Both the position numbers and the translations under genes were made by a program. A DNA stretch of 64,000 nucleotides from JANSYL01 sp963921255. GTDB lineage: Bacteria; Pseudomonadota; Alphaproteobacteria; Rhodobacterales; Rhodobacteraceae. The stretch spans positions 1 through 64,000 of the forward strand of contig CAWUEW020000002.1 of the NCBI GenBank assembly GCA_963921255.3. Direction: 5' to 3'. Shown here piece after piece: positions 39,503 to 49,410 of this stretch (positions are counted from its first letter, which is position 1; each line of letters opens with the position of its first letter). The notes below the pieces were generated by a model. It worked only from the letters and a program-made list of their open reading frames with translations, had not been told where the DNA came from and made no database searches.

Positions 39503-42163
39503 TCACACTCCCTTAAGTACTGCTTCTGCGGCAGCAATCGCCGCGTCCGAGGCGCTGGCATCCTTGCCCCCGCCCTGCGCAAAATCGGCCCGGCCGCCGC
39601 CGCCTTTGCCGCCAAGTTCGGCAACCGCCGCACGCACAAGATCAACGGCAGAGACACGGTCGGTCAGATCGTCGGTGACGCCTGCCGCTACGGCCGCCTT
39701 GCCACCCGCATCCGCGATCAAAAGCACCGCGCCCGACCCCATCTGCGCCTTATGCGCGTCGATCAGCCCGGCCAGGTCTTTGCCGGTCACGCCGCTCAGG
39801 GCCTGCGCATGGAAGCCGATCCCGTTGACCTCGCGAGCCGACGGCGCGGCTTGACCGGCGCCACCCGCCATCGCCAATTGCTGACGCAGCTGCGCGACTT
39901 CGTTTTCAAGTTTCTTTCGCTCGTCCTTCAGCGCCTTGACGCGGTCCAGCACCTCGCCGGGTTGGGCGTTCATCTCCAACGCCAGCGCGCCCATGCGGTG
40001 ATCCTGTGCGCTCAGATAGTCGAACGCCGCCTGCCCGGTCAGGGCTTCGATCCGGCGCACACCGGCGCTGGATGCGCTGTCGCCCAAGGTCACGAACACG
40101 CCGATATCGCCGGTCTGACGGACATGGGTGCCGCCGCACAGCTCGAGCGAGTAGGTTTCCCCATCGGTGCCCTTGCCCGACCCCGACAGAGTGCCCATCG
40201 ACACGACGCGCACTTCATCGCCGTATTTCTCGCCGAAGAGCGCCTGTGCCCCCAGATCCCGGGCGGCATCCGGCGTCATGATCCGGGTTTCGACCGGAGC
40301 ATTCTGGCGGATGAAGTCATTCACTTCGGCTTCGACCTGACCCAGTTCCTCAAGGCTCAGCGCCTTGCCATGGCTGAAATCGAACCGCAGGCGGTCAGGG
40401 GCGTTCAAGCTGCCCCGCTGCGCCACGTGATCGCCAAGGGCCCGCCGCAGCGCCTCGTGCAGCAGGTGTGTCGCCGAATGGTTCGCCCGAATGGTGCTGC
40501 GGCGCGTATGGTCCACATCCAGTTCAGCGGCCTGACCGGTCGATACCTCGCCCTCGGTCACCTCCGCGATGTGCAGGAATACGCCCTCGACCTTCTTGGT
40601 GTCCGTGATCCGGGCAGACCCGGTGTCCGTCTTGACCGTGCCGGTGTCCCCCACCTGGCCGCCCGATTCCGCGTAGAAGGGCGACTGGTTCACAACGATC
40701 GTCACGGATTGGCCCGCCGCGGCGCTGTCGGTTGCGGCGCCGTCCTGAACCAGGGCCAGGATCTGGCCTTCGGCTTTCTCGGTGTCATACCCCAGGAACT
40801 CGGTCGAGCCATGCTCTTCCGCGAGGTCGAACCAGATCGCGGCATCCGCCGTTTCGCCCGACCCGGCCCAGGCCGCACGCGCCTTGGCCTTCTGTTCCGC
40901 CATGGCGGCGTCGAAGCCGTCCACATCCACCGCACGGCCTTTCTCGCGCAGCGCATCCTGCGTCAGATCCAGTGGGAAGCCGTAGGTATCATACAGTTTG
41001 AAGGCCGCGGCGCCGGGAAGATCGCCGCCCTCGGGCAACGCCTTCAACTCATCGTCCAAAAGCTTCAGGCCCCGGTCCAACGTGGTGCGGAACCGTTCTT
41101 CTTCCAGCTTGAGGGTTTCGGTGATCAGCGCCTGCGCCTGGCCCAGTTCCGGATAGGCCTGCCCCATCTGGCTGACCAGGGCCGGCACGAGGCGGTACAT
41201 CAGCGGATCCTTCGCCCCAAGCAAATGCGCATGACGCATCGCGCGGCGCATGATCCGGCGCAACACGTACCCACGGCCTTCATTCGACGGCATCACACCA
41301 TCCGCGATCAGGAACGAGGTCGAGCGCAGGTGGTCCGCAATCACGCGGTGATGCACGTTCTTTTCGCCATCCGCATCCACACTGGTCGCGTTGGCCGAGG
41401 CCTCGATGAGGCTGCGCATCGTGTCGGTGTCGTAATTGTCGTGGCTGCCCTGCAAAAGCGCGCCGATGCGCTCCAGCCCCATGCCCGTGTCAATCGACTG
41501 CATGTCCAGCGGCACCATTGAGCCATCCGCGAACTGCTCGTTCTGCATGAACACGATGTTCCAGATCTCGATGAAACGATCGCCGTCTTCCTCGGGGCTG
41601 CCCGGAGGACCGCCCCAGATGTGATCGCCATGGTCATAGAAGATCTCGGTGCACGGCCCGCAGGGACCGGTCGGGCCCATCTGCCAGAAGTTGTCCGACG
41701 TGGCGATCCGGATGATCCGGTCTTCGGGGACCCCGACCTTCTTCCAGATCTCGAACGCCTCATCATCGGTATGGTAAATGGTCGTGTAGAGCCGATCCTT
41801 GGGGATATCGAAATCCTTGGTGATCAACTCCCACGCAAAGGGAATGGCATCGGATTTGAAGTAATCCCCGAAGCTGAAATTGCCGAGCATCTCGAAAAAC
41901 GTGTGGTGCCGCGCGGTGTAGCCCACATTGTCGAGGTCATTGTGCTTGCCCCCGGCGCGCACACATTTCTGGCTGGTTGTCGCGCGTTTGTAATCGCGAT
42001 GCTCCAGCCCCGTGAACACGTTCTTGAACTGCACCATGCCCGAGTTCGTGAACATCAAGGTGGGGTCGTTGCGCGGCACGAGGGGGGAGCTGTCGACCAC
42101 TTCGTGCCCATTGCGGGCAAAGAAGTCGAGGAAGGTCGATCGGATATCGTTCAAGCTGGCCAT
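39503..42163 (-). CDS. alaS: Alanyl-tRNA synthetase
   Basis: 886 residues from ATG 42163 (MASLNDIRSTFLDFFARNGH). Class II aminoacylation core (SSPLVPRNDPTLMFTNSGMV, GYTARHHTFFEMLGNFSFGD), editing domain with HSATHLLHEAL and the C-x3-H pair in CGGTHVRQTGD, and the C-terminal DHHA1 region. Charges tRNA-Ala and edits Ser/Gly. Lies downstream of recA, as is common in alphaproteobacteria, with a strong terminator between. Confidence 0.97.
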   Translation of the reverse strand: MASLNDIRSTFLDFFARNGHEVVDSSPLVPRNDPTLMFTNSGMVQFKNVFTGLEHRDYKRATTSQKCVRAGGKHNDLDNVGYTARHHTFFEMLGNFSFGDYFKSDAIPFAWELITKDFDIPKDRLYTTIYHTDDEAFEIWKKVGVPEDRIIRIATSDNFWQMGPTGPCGPCTEIFYDHGDHIWGGPPGSPEEDGDRFIEIWNIVFMQNEQFADGSMVPLDMQSIDTGMGLERIGALLQGSHDNYDTDTMRSLIEASANATSVDADGEKNVHHRVIADHLRSTSFLIADGVMPSNEGRGYVLRRIMRRAMRHAHLLGAKDPLMYRLVPALVSQMGQAYPELGQAQALITETLKLEEERFRTTLDRGLKLLDDELKALPEGGDLPGAAAFKLYDTYGFPLDLTQDALREKGRAVDVDGFDAAMAEQKAKARAAWAGSGETADAAIWFDLAEEHGSTEFLGYDTEKAEGQILALVQDGAATDSAAAGQSVTIVVNQSPFYAESGGQVGDTGTVKTDTGSARITDTKKVEGVFLHIAEVTEGEVSTGQAAELDVDHTRRSTIRANHSATHLLHEALRRALGDHVAQRGSLNAPDRLRFDFSHGKALSLEELGQVEAEVNDFIRQNAPVETRIMTPDAARDLGAQALFGEKYGDEVRVVSMGTLSGSGKGTDGETYSLELCGGTHVRQTGDIGVFVTLGDSASSAGVRRIEALTGQAAFDYLSAQDHRMGALALEMNAQPGEVLDRVKALKDERKKLENEVAQLRQQLAMAGGAGQAAPSAREVNGIGFHAQALSGVTGKDLAGLIDAHKAQMGSGAVLLIADAGGKAAVAAGVTDDLTDRVSAVDLVRAAVAELGGKGGGGRADFAQGGGKDASASDAAIAAAEAVLKGV

Positions 42164-42336
42164 AGGGGGTCTCGGCAGTCCATCAGTCACGGGTCGACTG
42201 TGGGGTGTAGCCCCACCCACAGGCCAAGTCCACCGCTCACGCACAGCATTGCGGCCCGCAAAGCGGGCGACGGCGTTTTCCGCACGGAAAACGGTGCAAC
42301 ATCCGCGCGGATTTTGCCCGCGACGCGTCTGCGACG

Positions 42337-42361
42337 AAAAAAGGCGGCCGAACCGGCCGCC
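42337..42361 (-). terminator. Rho-independent terminator of recA
   Basis: On the minus strand: GGCGGCC-ggttc-GGCCGCC stem followed by TTTTTT (42342-42337), 29 bp after the recA stop. Classical intrinsic terminator, separating recA from alaS. Confidence 0.92.
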
Positions 42362-42389
42362 TCCCTACCCCAGGATGTGATCCCGAGGG

Positions 42390-43457
42390 TCAGTCTTCGA
42401 TCATGTCCGGGTCGTTCGGATCCATATCGAAATCCAACCCGTGCGCGGCACGGATCTTGTCTTCGATCTCGTGCGCCACCTCCGGGTTCTCTTTCAAGAA
42501 GCCCTTGGCGTTCTCGCGCCCCTGTCCGATGCGTTCATCCCCGTAGCTGAACCAGGAGCCCGACTTTTCAACAATTCCGGCTTTCACACCCATGTCGAGC
42601 AATTCGCCCGTCTTGGAAATGCCTTCGCCGTACATGATGTCGAATTCGACCTGCTTGAACGGCGGGGCGACCTTGTTCTTGACCACCTTCACGCGGGTGG
42701 CGTTGCCCACGACTTCGTCCCGATCCTTGATCGCGCCGATACGGCGGATATCGAGCCGGACAGACGCGTAAAACTTCAGGGCATTGCCACCGGTCGTGGT
42801 CTCCGGGCTGCCGAACATCACGCCGATCTTCATGCGGATCTGGTTGATGAAGATCACCATGCAATTGGACCGCGCGATCGACCCGGTCAGCTTGCGCATG
42901 GCCTGGCTCATCAATCGCGCATGAACGCCGACCGAACTGTCGCCCATATCCCCCTCAAGCTCGGACTTCGGGGTCAGGGCCGCCACCGAATCGACCACCA
43001 CGAGGCTGACGGCGCCCGAGCGGACCAGCGTATCGGTGATCTCCAACGCCTGCTCGCCCGTGTCCGGCTGCGAAATCAGAAGCTCGTCCAGGTTCACGCC
43101 AAGCTTCTTGGCGTATTGCGGGTCGAGCGCATGCTCGGCATCCACGAAGGCACATACGCCGCCCTTTTTCTGTTCCTCGGCCACCGCGTGCAGCGTCAGC
43201 GTGGTTTTGCCCGAGCTTTCCGGCCCATAGATTTCAATAATCCGGCCCTTCGGAAGACCGCCAATTCCAAGCGCAATGTCGAGACCAAGCGATCCCGTCG
43301 ACGTGGCCTCGATCTCTTGGATGGCGTTGTCGCCCCCCAGTTTCATGATCGAGCCCTTGCCGAACTGGCGTTCGATTTGGGCGAGCGCGCTGTCGAGCGC
43401 CTTTTGTTTGTCGGCTTGTTTACGGTCAGTCATGTCCAGGAGAGTCGCAGATGCCAT
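42390..43457 (-). CDS. recA: RecA recombinase
   Basis: 355 residues from ATG 43457. Walker A GPESSGKTT, Walker B LVVVDSVAALTPKSELEGDM, L2-type loop FINQIRMKIGVMFGSPETTT, MAW-like end, and acidic tail DMDPNDPDMIED. DNA strand exchange and LexA cleavage co-protease. A LexA box of the alphaproteobacterial kind lies 54 bp upstream, and an intrinsic terminator follows. Confidence 0.98.
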   Translation of the reverse strand: MASATLLDMTDRKQADKQKALDSALAQIERQFGKGSIMKLGGDNAIQEIEATSTGSLGLDIALGIGGLPKGRIIEIYGPESSGKTTLTLHAVAEEQKKGGVCAFVDAEHALDPQYAKKLGVNLDELLISQPDTGEQALEITDTLVRSGAVSLVVVDSVAALTPKSELEGDMGDSSVGVHARLMSQAMRKLTGSIARSNCMVIFINQIRMKIGVMFGSPETTTGGNALKFYASVRLDIRRIGAIKDRDEVVGNATRVKVVKNKVAPPFKQVEFDIMYGEGISKTGELLDMGVKAGIVEKSGSWFSYGDERIGQGRENAKGFLKENPEVAHEIEDKIRAAHGLDFDMDPNDPDMIED

Positions 43458-43510
43458 GGCGTTTTGCCCCTTATTCCACACGCCACCCTAGGCGGCAATG
43501 TCATGCTCGT

Positions 43511-43525
43511 GTTCACCTCTTGTTC
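43511..43525. promoter_or_regulatory. SOS (LexA) box upstream of recA
   Basis: GTTC-acctctt-GTTC, an exact match to the GTTC-N7-GTTC direct repeat bound by LexA in Rhodobacter and other alphaproteobacteria. It lies 54 bp from the recA ATG, in the promoter region. Confidence 0.88.
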
Positions 43526-43643
43526 TGCGCCCTTTGTGCAAACAAAACGCGAACACTTCAAGAAAAATCTTCTGGGTCGGCATCATTGGTCAGAACGGTT
43601 AAGAAGGTCTTACAGCGGCACAAGCGGTTGAAGGGTGTTTGGT

Positions 43644-44243
43644 ATGTTGGTGTTTTGGAAGCAGAAACTGGTGCTTTTGGCCGTGCCCAAGACCGGGACG
43701 ACGGCCTTGGAAGACGCGCTGTTGCCCCACGCGGATGCGGCGATTCTGAACCCACCCAATATGAAACACACGCCTTTGCGCCGGTATCGCTCGCAATTGG
43801 CCCCCTATTTCGAGGATCGCGGTGCGCGTCCGATGGAGGTGATGGCCATCATTCGAGAGCCGCTTGATTGGCTCGGAAGCTGGTATCGGTACCGCGCCCG
43901 TCCGGCGGTGTCTGGAAAGCCGGTTTCGACGGAGGGTATGAGTTTCGACACGTTTGTTGACGGTTGGTTGCAAACGCCGGAGCCGGAGTTTGCGCGGGTC
44001 GGTCGGCAATCCAGATTCGTCTCGACCCCCGAGGGGGAGGTCGGCGTCGATCACCTGTTCGCTTATGAGGCGTTGCCGGCGGCGGTTTCGTTTCTTGAGG
44101 ATCGGCTCGGCGTGGACTTGGCGCTGGAGCGGCGCAACGCCTCGCCCAAGCGCCCGGTCGAGCTGTCCGAGCGCATGGAGCAACGCCTGCGCCGGGAGGC
44201 CGCGGACGACTTTGCATTGTGGCAGCGGGTGTTCGATGCTTAG
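43644..44243 (+). CDS. Sulfotransferase-like protein
   Basis: 199 residues from ATG 43644 (GAAGGG 8 nt upstream; GTG at 43635 also possible). PAPS-loop KLVLLAVPKTGTTALEDALL (P-K-x-G-T-T), and IIREPLDWLGSWYRYR resembling the 3'-phosphate-binding strand. Shorter than typical sulfotransferases. Acceptor unknown; probably cell-surface polysaccharide. Its stop overlaps the convergent cckA stop by 4 bp. Confidence 0.75.
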   Translation: MLVFWKQKLVLLAVPKTGTTALEDALLPHADAAILNPPNMKHTPLRRYRSQLAPYFEDRGARPMEVMAIIREPLDWLGSWYRYRARPAVSGKPVSTEGMSFDTFVDGWLQTPEPEFARVGRQSRFVSTPEGEVGVDHLFAYEALPAAVSFLEDRLGVDLALERRNASPKRPVELSERMEQRLRREAADDFALWQRVFDA

Positions 44244-46564
44244 CCAAGCTGGTTGGCAACCGTTTCGGTCAGGTCGCTGAGCGAGAACGGTTTGGGCAAA
44301 AAAACCGAGTTCGGGATTTCGATCTTGCCATCTTCAATCGCCTCCTCGGCATAGCCCGAGACAAAGACGACCCGTGTGTCGGGCCGGTCCTGCAGCGCCT
44401 GTCGCACCCAGGTGGGGCCGTCCATCCCCGGCATCACCACATCGGTTACGAACAGATCGACATGCAGCGCGCGGTCGCTCAGCCGTTCCAAGGCCTCCTC
44501 TGCGCTTTGCGCTTCGATCACAGTATATCCCCGTAGGCGCAGCGCCCGGGTCGCAAAGGCGCGCACCGGGGCTTCGTCTTCAACAAGCAGGATCACAGCG
44601 CCGGCGTCTGCGGGCCCGGTCGCGCCGGGGCGGGTGCGGCTTTGCCCGTGATCCTGCGTCGCCGCCAGCGCCGCCTCGGACGCAGAGACATCGTAGACAG
44701 GGAAATAAATCTTGAAGCTCGTCCCGACGCCCACGGTGCTGTCGACAAAGATATATCCACCTGATTGTTTCACGATGCCATAGGCCATGGAGAGCCCGAG
44801 GCCCGTGCCTTCCCCGGCGGTCTTGGTGGTAAAGAAGGGTTCGAAAATACGGTCGAGCTTGTCCCGTGCGATCCCCCGGCCCTGGTCGCGCACCCGCAGC
44901 GTGACGTAGCGCCCCGGCGGCACCTCGGCCTGATCGCGGTGCAATGGGTCGGTCAGATGCAGCAGACGGGTTTCGATCCGTATTTCGCCCCCATCGGGCA
45001 TGGCATCGCGCGCATTGACGACAAGGTTCATCACCACCTGGTCCAAATGGCGGCGGTCGGCGCGAATGGCCTTTAACGCGCGGTCATGGCTGAGCGACAG
45101 GGTGACCCGTTCGCCCACCAGACGGTTGAGCAGATGGGTCAGATCCGCGATCGATTCGCGCAGGTCCAGGATTTCCGGCTCAAGGGTTTGCTTGCGCGAA
45201 AAGGCCAGCAACTGGCCAACAAGCGCAGCCGCCCGGTTCGTGTTCTGGTGGATCTGGGCCATATCCGCGTAGTCCGGGTCACCCGGATCCCGACGCAGCA
45301 TCAGCAGATCACAATGCCCTGAAATGGCGGTCAGAAGGTTGTTGAAGTCATGCGCAATGCCGCCTGCCAATTCGCCAATGGCCTGCATTTTCTGGCTTTG
45401 CACAAACTGCTGCTCGAGCGTTTTCAACTCCGTCGCATCATGCAGGACCGCCAACAGCGAAGGCCCCGTGCCGTCGGTGATGCGGCTGAGCGTGATCTTC
45501 AAGAAGCATTCCTCGGCGCGGCGGCGGGCGCGCACAACCTCGGATCGGTTCGGGACCCGCTCCGCGAGTGTGTCCAGCACCCAATCGTTGACCGGGCGCC
45601 CCAAGCCTTCGACGAATCGCGACAAACGTCCCGTCGCGTCGGCCTCGATCCCCAGAAGCGTTTGTGCGTGGCGGTTGGACGCCAGAACCGTACAGTCATT
45701 GCCGATATGCAGCAGCGCGACCGGCAACGCTTCGAACGCACGGGCCGCGATGCTGGCGGCTGGCGGCTCTGCCAAGCCTGGAACCGCATAGACCTCGCGG
45801 CGCCCATCCTGGGAGGTGACCACAACCGGGATCACCTCGATGGGACCCTCCTGCGCCAACATTCGACTGCGCCGCCCGGAGACAAGCGGGAGGTCAGGAA
45901 ACACCTCGTCCAACCCGGTGGTTCGCCGCCCAAGAACAGATCGCATGGCCGCGTTCATGGACAGGATCGTGTCATTGGGGCTGACCATCATCATGGGCAG
46001 GCTGATCCCTTCGCCGCTTTGGTTGGCGGCCGTGCCGTAGTCGTCAATGCGCCAGAACAGGCCGCGGACCAGCCGATAGGCCGTTACCCGCACCGGACCG
46101 CGCGGTGTGTGAACGGTTTCGTGCGCCACGGCGCGTTTTTCCAACGTGGAATCGTGCCGGAACACGACGGCGGCGGCATTGGGGAGAAGCCCCGAGATCG
46201 CCCGCGCCATGGCCTGTCCGGTGCGATCGCCGAACCGGCGCTCAGCCGCGGCATTCGCCACGAGGATGGCCCCGGTTTCATCGGTACAGAAACACGGGGC
46301 GGGATCATGCTCCATCAATCGGCGCGCGGCATCCAGGTCGCCGCGCACCCGCCAGCGATAGCGCATGAGCCGCCCCGCCAAGACGGCGGCGGCCGCAAAG
46401 CACCCGCCGACAATGGCCCACAGCACCAGTTGGCTTTGAGGTGTTGGAAAGAAGTACGTGCCGCTCAGGGCGATGACCCCAAGCGTCAGAACAAAGATGG
46501 GTTGAATCGATGCGCGCGCATTGGGCAGACCCATGCGATCACTGAACTCTGCCGTCCGCTTCAC
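44240..46564 (-). CDS. cckA: CckA-type hybrid histidine kinase
   Basis: 774 residues. Two membrane segments (about 22-40 and 47-65), PAS-like domains (about 80-380), HisKA with phosphorylated His405 in GELAGGIAHDFNNLLTAISG, HATPase (VNARDAMPDGG, DQGRGIARDKL, GTGLGLSMAYG), and a C-terminal receiver with Asp in FVTDVVMPGMDGP and Lys in LPKPFS. Through ChpT it phosphorylates CtrA; in Rhodobacterales this controls flagella, gene transfer agents and the cell cycle. A CtrA-type box lies upstream. Confidence 0.95.
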   Translation of the reverse strand: MKRTAEFSDRMGLPNARASIQPIFVLTLGVIALSGTYFFPTPQSQLVLWAIVGGCFAAAAVLAGRLMRYRWRVRGDLDAARRLMEHDPAPCFCTDETGAILVANAAAERRFGDRTGQAMARAISGLLPNAAAVVFRHDSTLEKRAVAHETVHTPRGPVRVTAYRLVRGLFWRIDDYGTAANQSGEGISLPMMMVSPNDTILSMNAAMRSVLGRRTTGLDEVFPDLPLVSGRRSRMLAQEGPIEVIPVVVTSQDGRREVYAVPGLAEPPAASIAARAFEALPVALLHIGNDCTVLASNRHAQTLLGIEADATGRLSRFVEGLGRPVNDWVLDTLAERVPNRSEVVRARRRAEECFLKITLSRITDGTGPSLLAVLHDATELKTLEQQFVQSQKMQAIGELAGGIAHDFNNLLTAISGHCDLLMLRRDPGDPDYADMAQIHQNTNRAAALVGQLLAFSRKQTLEPEILDLRESIADLTHLLNRLVGERVTLSLSHDRALKAIRADRRHLDQVVMNLVVNARDAMPDGGEIRIETRLLHLTDPLHRDQAEVPPGRYVTLRVRDQGRGIARDKLDRIFEPFFTTKTAGEGTGLGLSMAYGIVKQSGGYIFVDSTVGVGTSFKIYFPVYDVSASEAALAATQDHGQSRTRPGATGPADAGAVILLVEDEAPVRAFATRALRLRGYTVIEAQSAEEALERLSDRALHVDLFVTDVVMPGMDGPTWVRQALQDRPDTRVVFVSGYAEEAIEDGKIEIPNSVFLPKPFSLSDLTETVANQLG

Positions 46565-46621
46565 GCGAGGGCCCCTTTCCGTACCAACCTGCCCAACTTG
46601 GCCAAGTTGAGCGGGAAATCG

Positions 46622-46636
46622 TTAAACCACCCTTAA
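46622..46636. promoter_or_regulatory. CtrA-type box upstream of cckA
   Basis: TTAA-accaccc-TTAA, an exact TTAA-N7-TTAA match, 57 bp upstream of the cckA ATG in a 97-bp intergenic gap. Such an exact pair is rare by chance in GC-rich DNA. Suggests CtrA feedback on its own kinase. Confidence 0.65.
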
Positions 46637-46661
46637 AATGTGCCAGAATCCGCAGGTTTTA

Positions 46662-47831
46662 CTAGGGGGTCTCGTCCGGCGCGCGCATCCAGGCCGCGTA
46701 GAACCCATCCGAGGCATCAAGCGGCGAGAAAAACAGATCCGCCTCGAGCCGCCAGTCGGAGTGCGTCCGCAAGAACTGGGCGACACGCGCTTCGTTCTCA
46801 TCGGCAAAGACAGAACAGGTCATGTGGATCAGGACCCCTCCGGGGCGCACCAGCGGTGCGGCTTCGGCCAGGATCGTGTCCTGGGTCTCGGCAAGGGTCG
46901 CCAGATCCGAGGGCTGCAGCCGCCATTTCGCTTCCGGGTCCCGTCGCCACGTGCCCGACCCGGAACAGGGCACATCGCAAAGGACGGCGTCATACGGAGC
47001 ATGATCACCAAGCGCGCCCGAGGACAGCGTCGCGATCCGGACGCCGGCCCGATCGGCCCGTGGATCAAGGTCTGTCATGCGCTTCGGATTGGCGTCATGG
47101 GCAAACAGGCGGGCCTCAGATCGGTCCGCAACGGCAAGGCTTTTGCCGCCTCCGCCGGCGCAATAGTCGAGGATCTGACCGCCGTTCGGCCACGGTACGG
47201 CAGCCACGGCCATTTGCACGGACAGGTCCTGAATCTCGACAAGGCCCGACTGATAGGCCGCGGATTGCCGCAAGCGGCGGGCCCCGTCTTCGACGACCAA
47301 TGCCCCCTCGGCCTGCGCGACGGGGTGTGCGACAACGCCATCCGCCGCAAGCGCGGGCATGACAGTGTCCGGCGTCGTTCGCCGGTGATTGACCCTCAGG
47401 TAGAGGGGCGCGCGCGTTTGCATCCGCGCAAGCACCTCTGCCGTATTCGGACCGAAGCGCGCTTCGAACAGGGGCACCGTCCAGTCGGGAATATCCACCA
47501 CACCAGCCGCCGACCCGGCGCTCTGCGCCTCCGCTTGGGTCAAAGCGGCGGGCGCGTGGCCCTCCCCCGTGAACACGGTTTCCGGTGCAATGCCCGTGTG
47601 GCGGAGAAGCCCCAGGATCCAAGCCCGGCCTCCATCGCCGCCGCCCAGAGCGCCGACCGTGCGTTTCAACCGGATGACGTCGTAGACATGGTCGCGCACG
47701 GCAGCCCGGTCCTTCGACCCCGCATAGCGCGCGCCACGCGCCCACCGGGTCAGCGCCTGCTCGGCCGGCTGGCCTTGGTGCCACGCCTCAAGCACGTCGA
47801 TGGCCGCTGCATAGCGGGCCGCCGGTGTCAC
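46662..47831 (-). CDS. rsmB: 16S rRNA m5C967-type methyltransferase (RsmB/Fmu)
   Basis: 389 residues. N-terminal NusB-like helices, SAM motif ILDYCAGGGGKSLAVAD, motif IV DVPCSGSGTWRRDPEAKWRL with one Cys, and motif VI MTCSVFADENE with the catalytic Cys. Modifies cytosine in 16S rRNA. Starts 6 bp after guaB. Somewhat shorter than E. coli RsmB. Confidence 0.9.
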   Translation of the reverse strand: MTPAARYAAAIDVLEAWHQGQPAEQALTRWARGARYAGSKDRAAVRDHVYDVIRLKRTVGALGGGDGGRAWILGLLRHTGIAPETVFTGEGHAPAALTQAEAQSAGSAAGVVDIPDWTVPLFEARFGPNTAEVLARMQTRAPLYLRVNHRRTTPDTVMPALAADGVVAHPVAQAEGALVVEDGARRLRQSAAYQSGLVEIQDLSVQMAVAAVPWPNGGQILDYCAGGGGKSLAVADRSEARLFAHDANPKRMTDLDPRADRAGVRIATLSSGALGDHAPYDAVLCDVPCSGSGTWRRDPEAKWRLQPSDLATLAETQDTILAEAAPLVRPGGVLIHMTCSVFADENEARVAQFLRTHSDWRLEADLFFSPLDASDGFYAAWMRAPDETP

Positions 47832-47837
47832 GCGCGC

Positions 47838-49292
47838 CTACCCAAGCCGGTAGTTCGGGCTTTCACGGGTGATCTGCACATCGTGGACATGGCTTTCCTT
47901 GAGCCCCGAGCCCGTGATGCGAACGAAGGCGCAGTTCTGGCGCATCTCGTCGACCGTCGCACAGCCCGTATAGCCCATGGCGGCCCGCAGACCGCCCACC
48001 AACTGATGGATCACCGTTCCGGCCGACCCCTTGTACGGCACCTGGCCTTCGATCCCTTCCGGCACAAGCTTGTCGCTGGCCGCATCCTTCTGGAAGTACC
48101 GGTCCGCCGAGCCGCGCGCCATCGCCCCAAGCGACCCCATGCCGCGATAGGATTTGAACGACCGGCCCTGATACAGGATGACTTCGCCGGGGCTTTCATC
48201 CGTGCCCGCGATCATGCTGCCGACCATCGCGCAGGACGCGCCGGCCGCGATGGCCTTGGCAAAATCGCCCGAGTATTTGATGCCGCCGTCGGCAATCACC
48301 GGCACGCCGGATGCGGCGGCCGCGTTGGCGCAATCCGAAATGGCCGTCAGCTGCGGAACGCCCACACCCGCCACGATCCGTGTCGTGCAAATCGACCCCG
48401 GGCCGATCCCCACCTTGATTGCGTCCGCGCCCGCGTCGATCAGGGCGCGGGTGCCCTCTGCCGTGGCCACATTGCCCGCCACGACCTGAACCTCGTTCGA
48501 CAGGGCCTTGACCCGCTTGACCGCCGCCGCGACCCCCTCCGAATGGCCGTGCGCAGTGTCGATCACGATGAGGTCGCAGCCCGAATCCACCAGCGCCTCG
48601 GACCGTTCGAATCCCGCGTCCCCAACCGTGGTGGCCGCCGCGACGCGCAGGCGCCCGAGCTGATCCTTGCACGCATTCGGGTTCAACACCGATTGTTCCG
48701 TGTCCTTCAGGGTCAGAAGACCCGTCAGCTTGCCCTCGGCGTCGGTGATCAAAAGCTTCTCGATCCGGCGTGCCTTCATCAGGCTGATGGCCTCGCCCCG
48801 ATCGGCCGGTTCGCGGAGGACGGCCAGATTCTCGGTCGTCATCATGGCATGGACCGGGGTCGTATCATCCTGCGCAAACCGCATGTCGCGGTTCGTCACA
48901 ATTCCCAACACGCGGCGCTGGTCGTCGATGACCGGGAAGCCGGAAAATCCGTACCGCTCGGTCAAAGCGCGGGCGTCGGCCAGAGTTTGGTTCGCGGTCA
49001 GCGTCACGGGGTTGTAGACGATGCCGCTTTCAAACCGCTTCACCCGGCGCACTTCGCGCGCCTGCGCCTCCATATCCAGATTGCGGTGGATCACCCCCAT
49101 CCCACCGGCCTGCGCCATGGCGATGGCCATCCGCGCCTCGGTGACGGTGTCCATGGCCGAGCTGAGCAACGGGATGTTCAGCGCGATCGACTTGGTGACC
49201 TGGGTGCGCGTGTCCGCATCTGCCGGCAAGACCGAACTGGCCCCGGGCACAAGCAACACATCATCAAAGGTAAGCGCCTCGCGAATCTCCAT
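47838..49292 (-). CDS. guaB: IMP dehydrogenase
   Basis: 484 residues, MEIREALTFDDVLLVPGASS start, tandem CBS domains at about 95-205 (VLGIVTNRDMRF, KLTGLLTLKDTEQ), NAD-binding LIVIDTAHGHSEGV, catalytic Cys in GPGSICTTRIVAGVGVPQ, IADGGIKYSGDFAKA and flap RYFQKDAASDKLVPEGIEG. Converts IMP to XMP, the committed step to GMP. Confidence 0.98.
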   Translation of the reverse strand: MEIREALTFDDVLLVPGASSVLPADADTRTQVTKSIALNIPLLSSAMDTVTEARMAIAMAQAGGMGVIHRNLDMEAQAREVRRVKRFESGIVYNPVTLTANQTLADARALTERYGFSGFPVIDDQRRVLGIVTNRDMRFAQDDTTPVHAMMTTENLAVLREPADRGEAISLMKARRIEKLLITDAEGKLTGLLTLKDTEQSVLNPNACKDQLGRLRVAAATTVGDAGFERSEALVDSGCDLIVIDTAHGHSEGVAAAVKRVKALSNEVQVVAGNVATAEGTRALIDAGADAIKVGIGPGSICTTRIVAGVGVPQLTAISDCANAAAASGVPVIADGGIKYSGDFAKAIAAGASCAMVGSMIAGTDESPGEVILYQGRSFKSYRGMGSLGAMARGSADRYFQKDAASDKLVPEGIEGQVPYKGSAGTVIHQLVGGLRAAMGYTGCATVDEMRQNCAFVRITGSGLKESHVHDVQITRESPNYRLG

Positions 49293-49410
49293 CCGGGATC
49301 TCCTTGGAAGGGGTGCGTTGGCACGTCCCTATCCCACGGACCGCGGCGGAAGAAAACCCAAATCTTGTGGGCCATGCAGGGCAAGGCCCCTTCATGTTTC
49401 TCAAGGACGC

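Noticed and set aside
39260..41521. Very long open frame opposite alaS
   Set aside because: It is the antisense shadow of a complete alaS gene in GC-rich DNA; composition is His/Arg-rich and no domain is visible.
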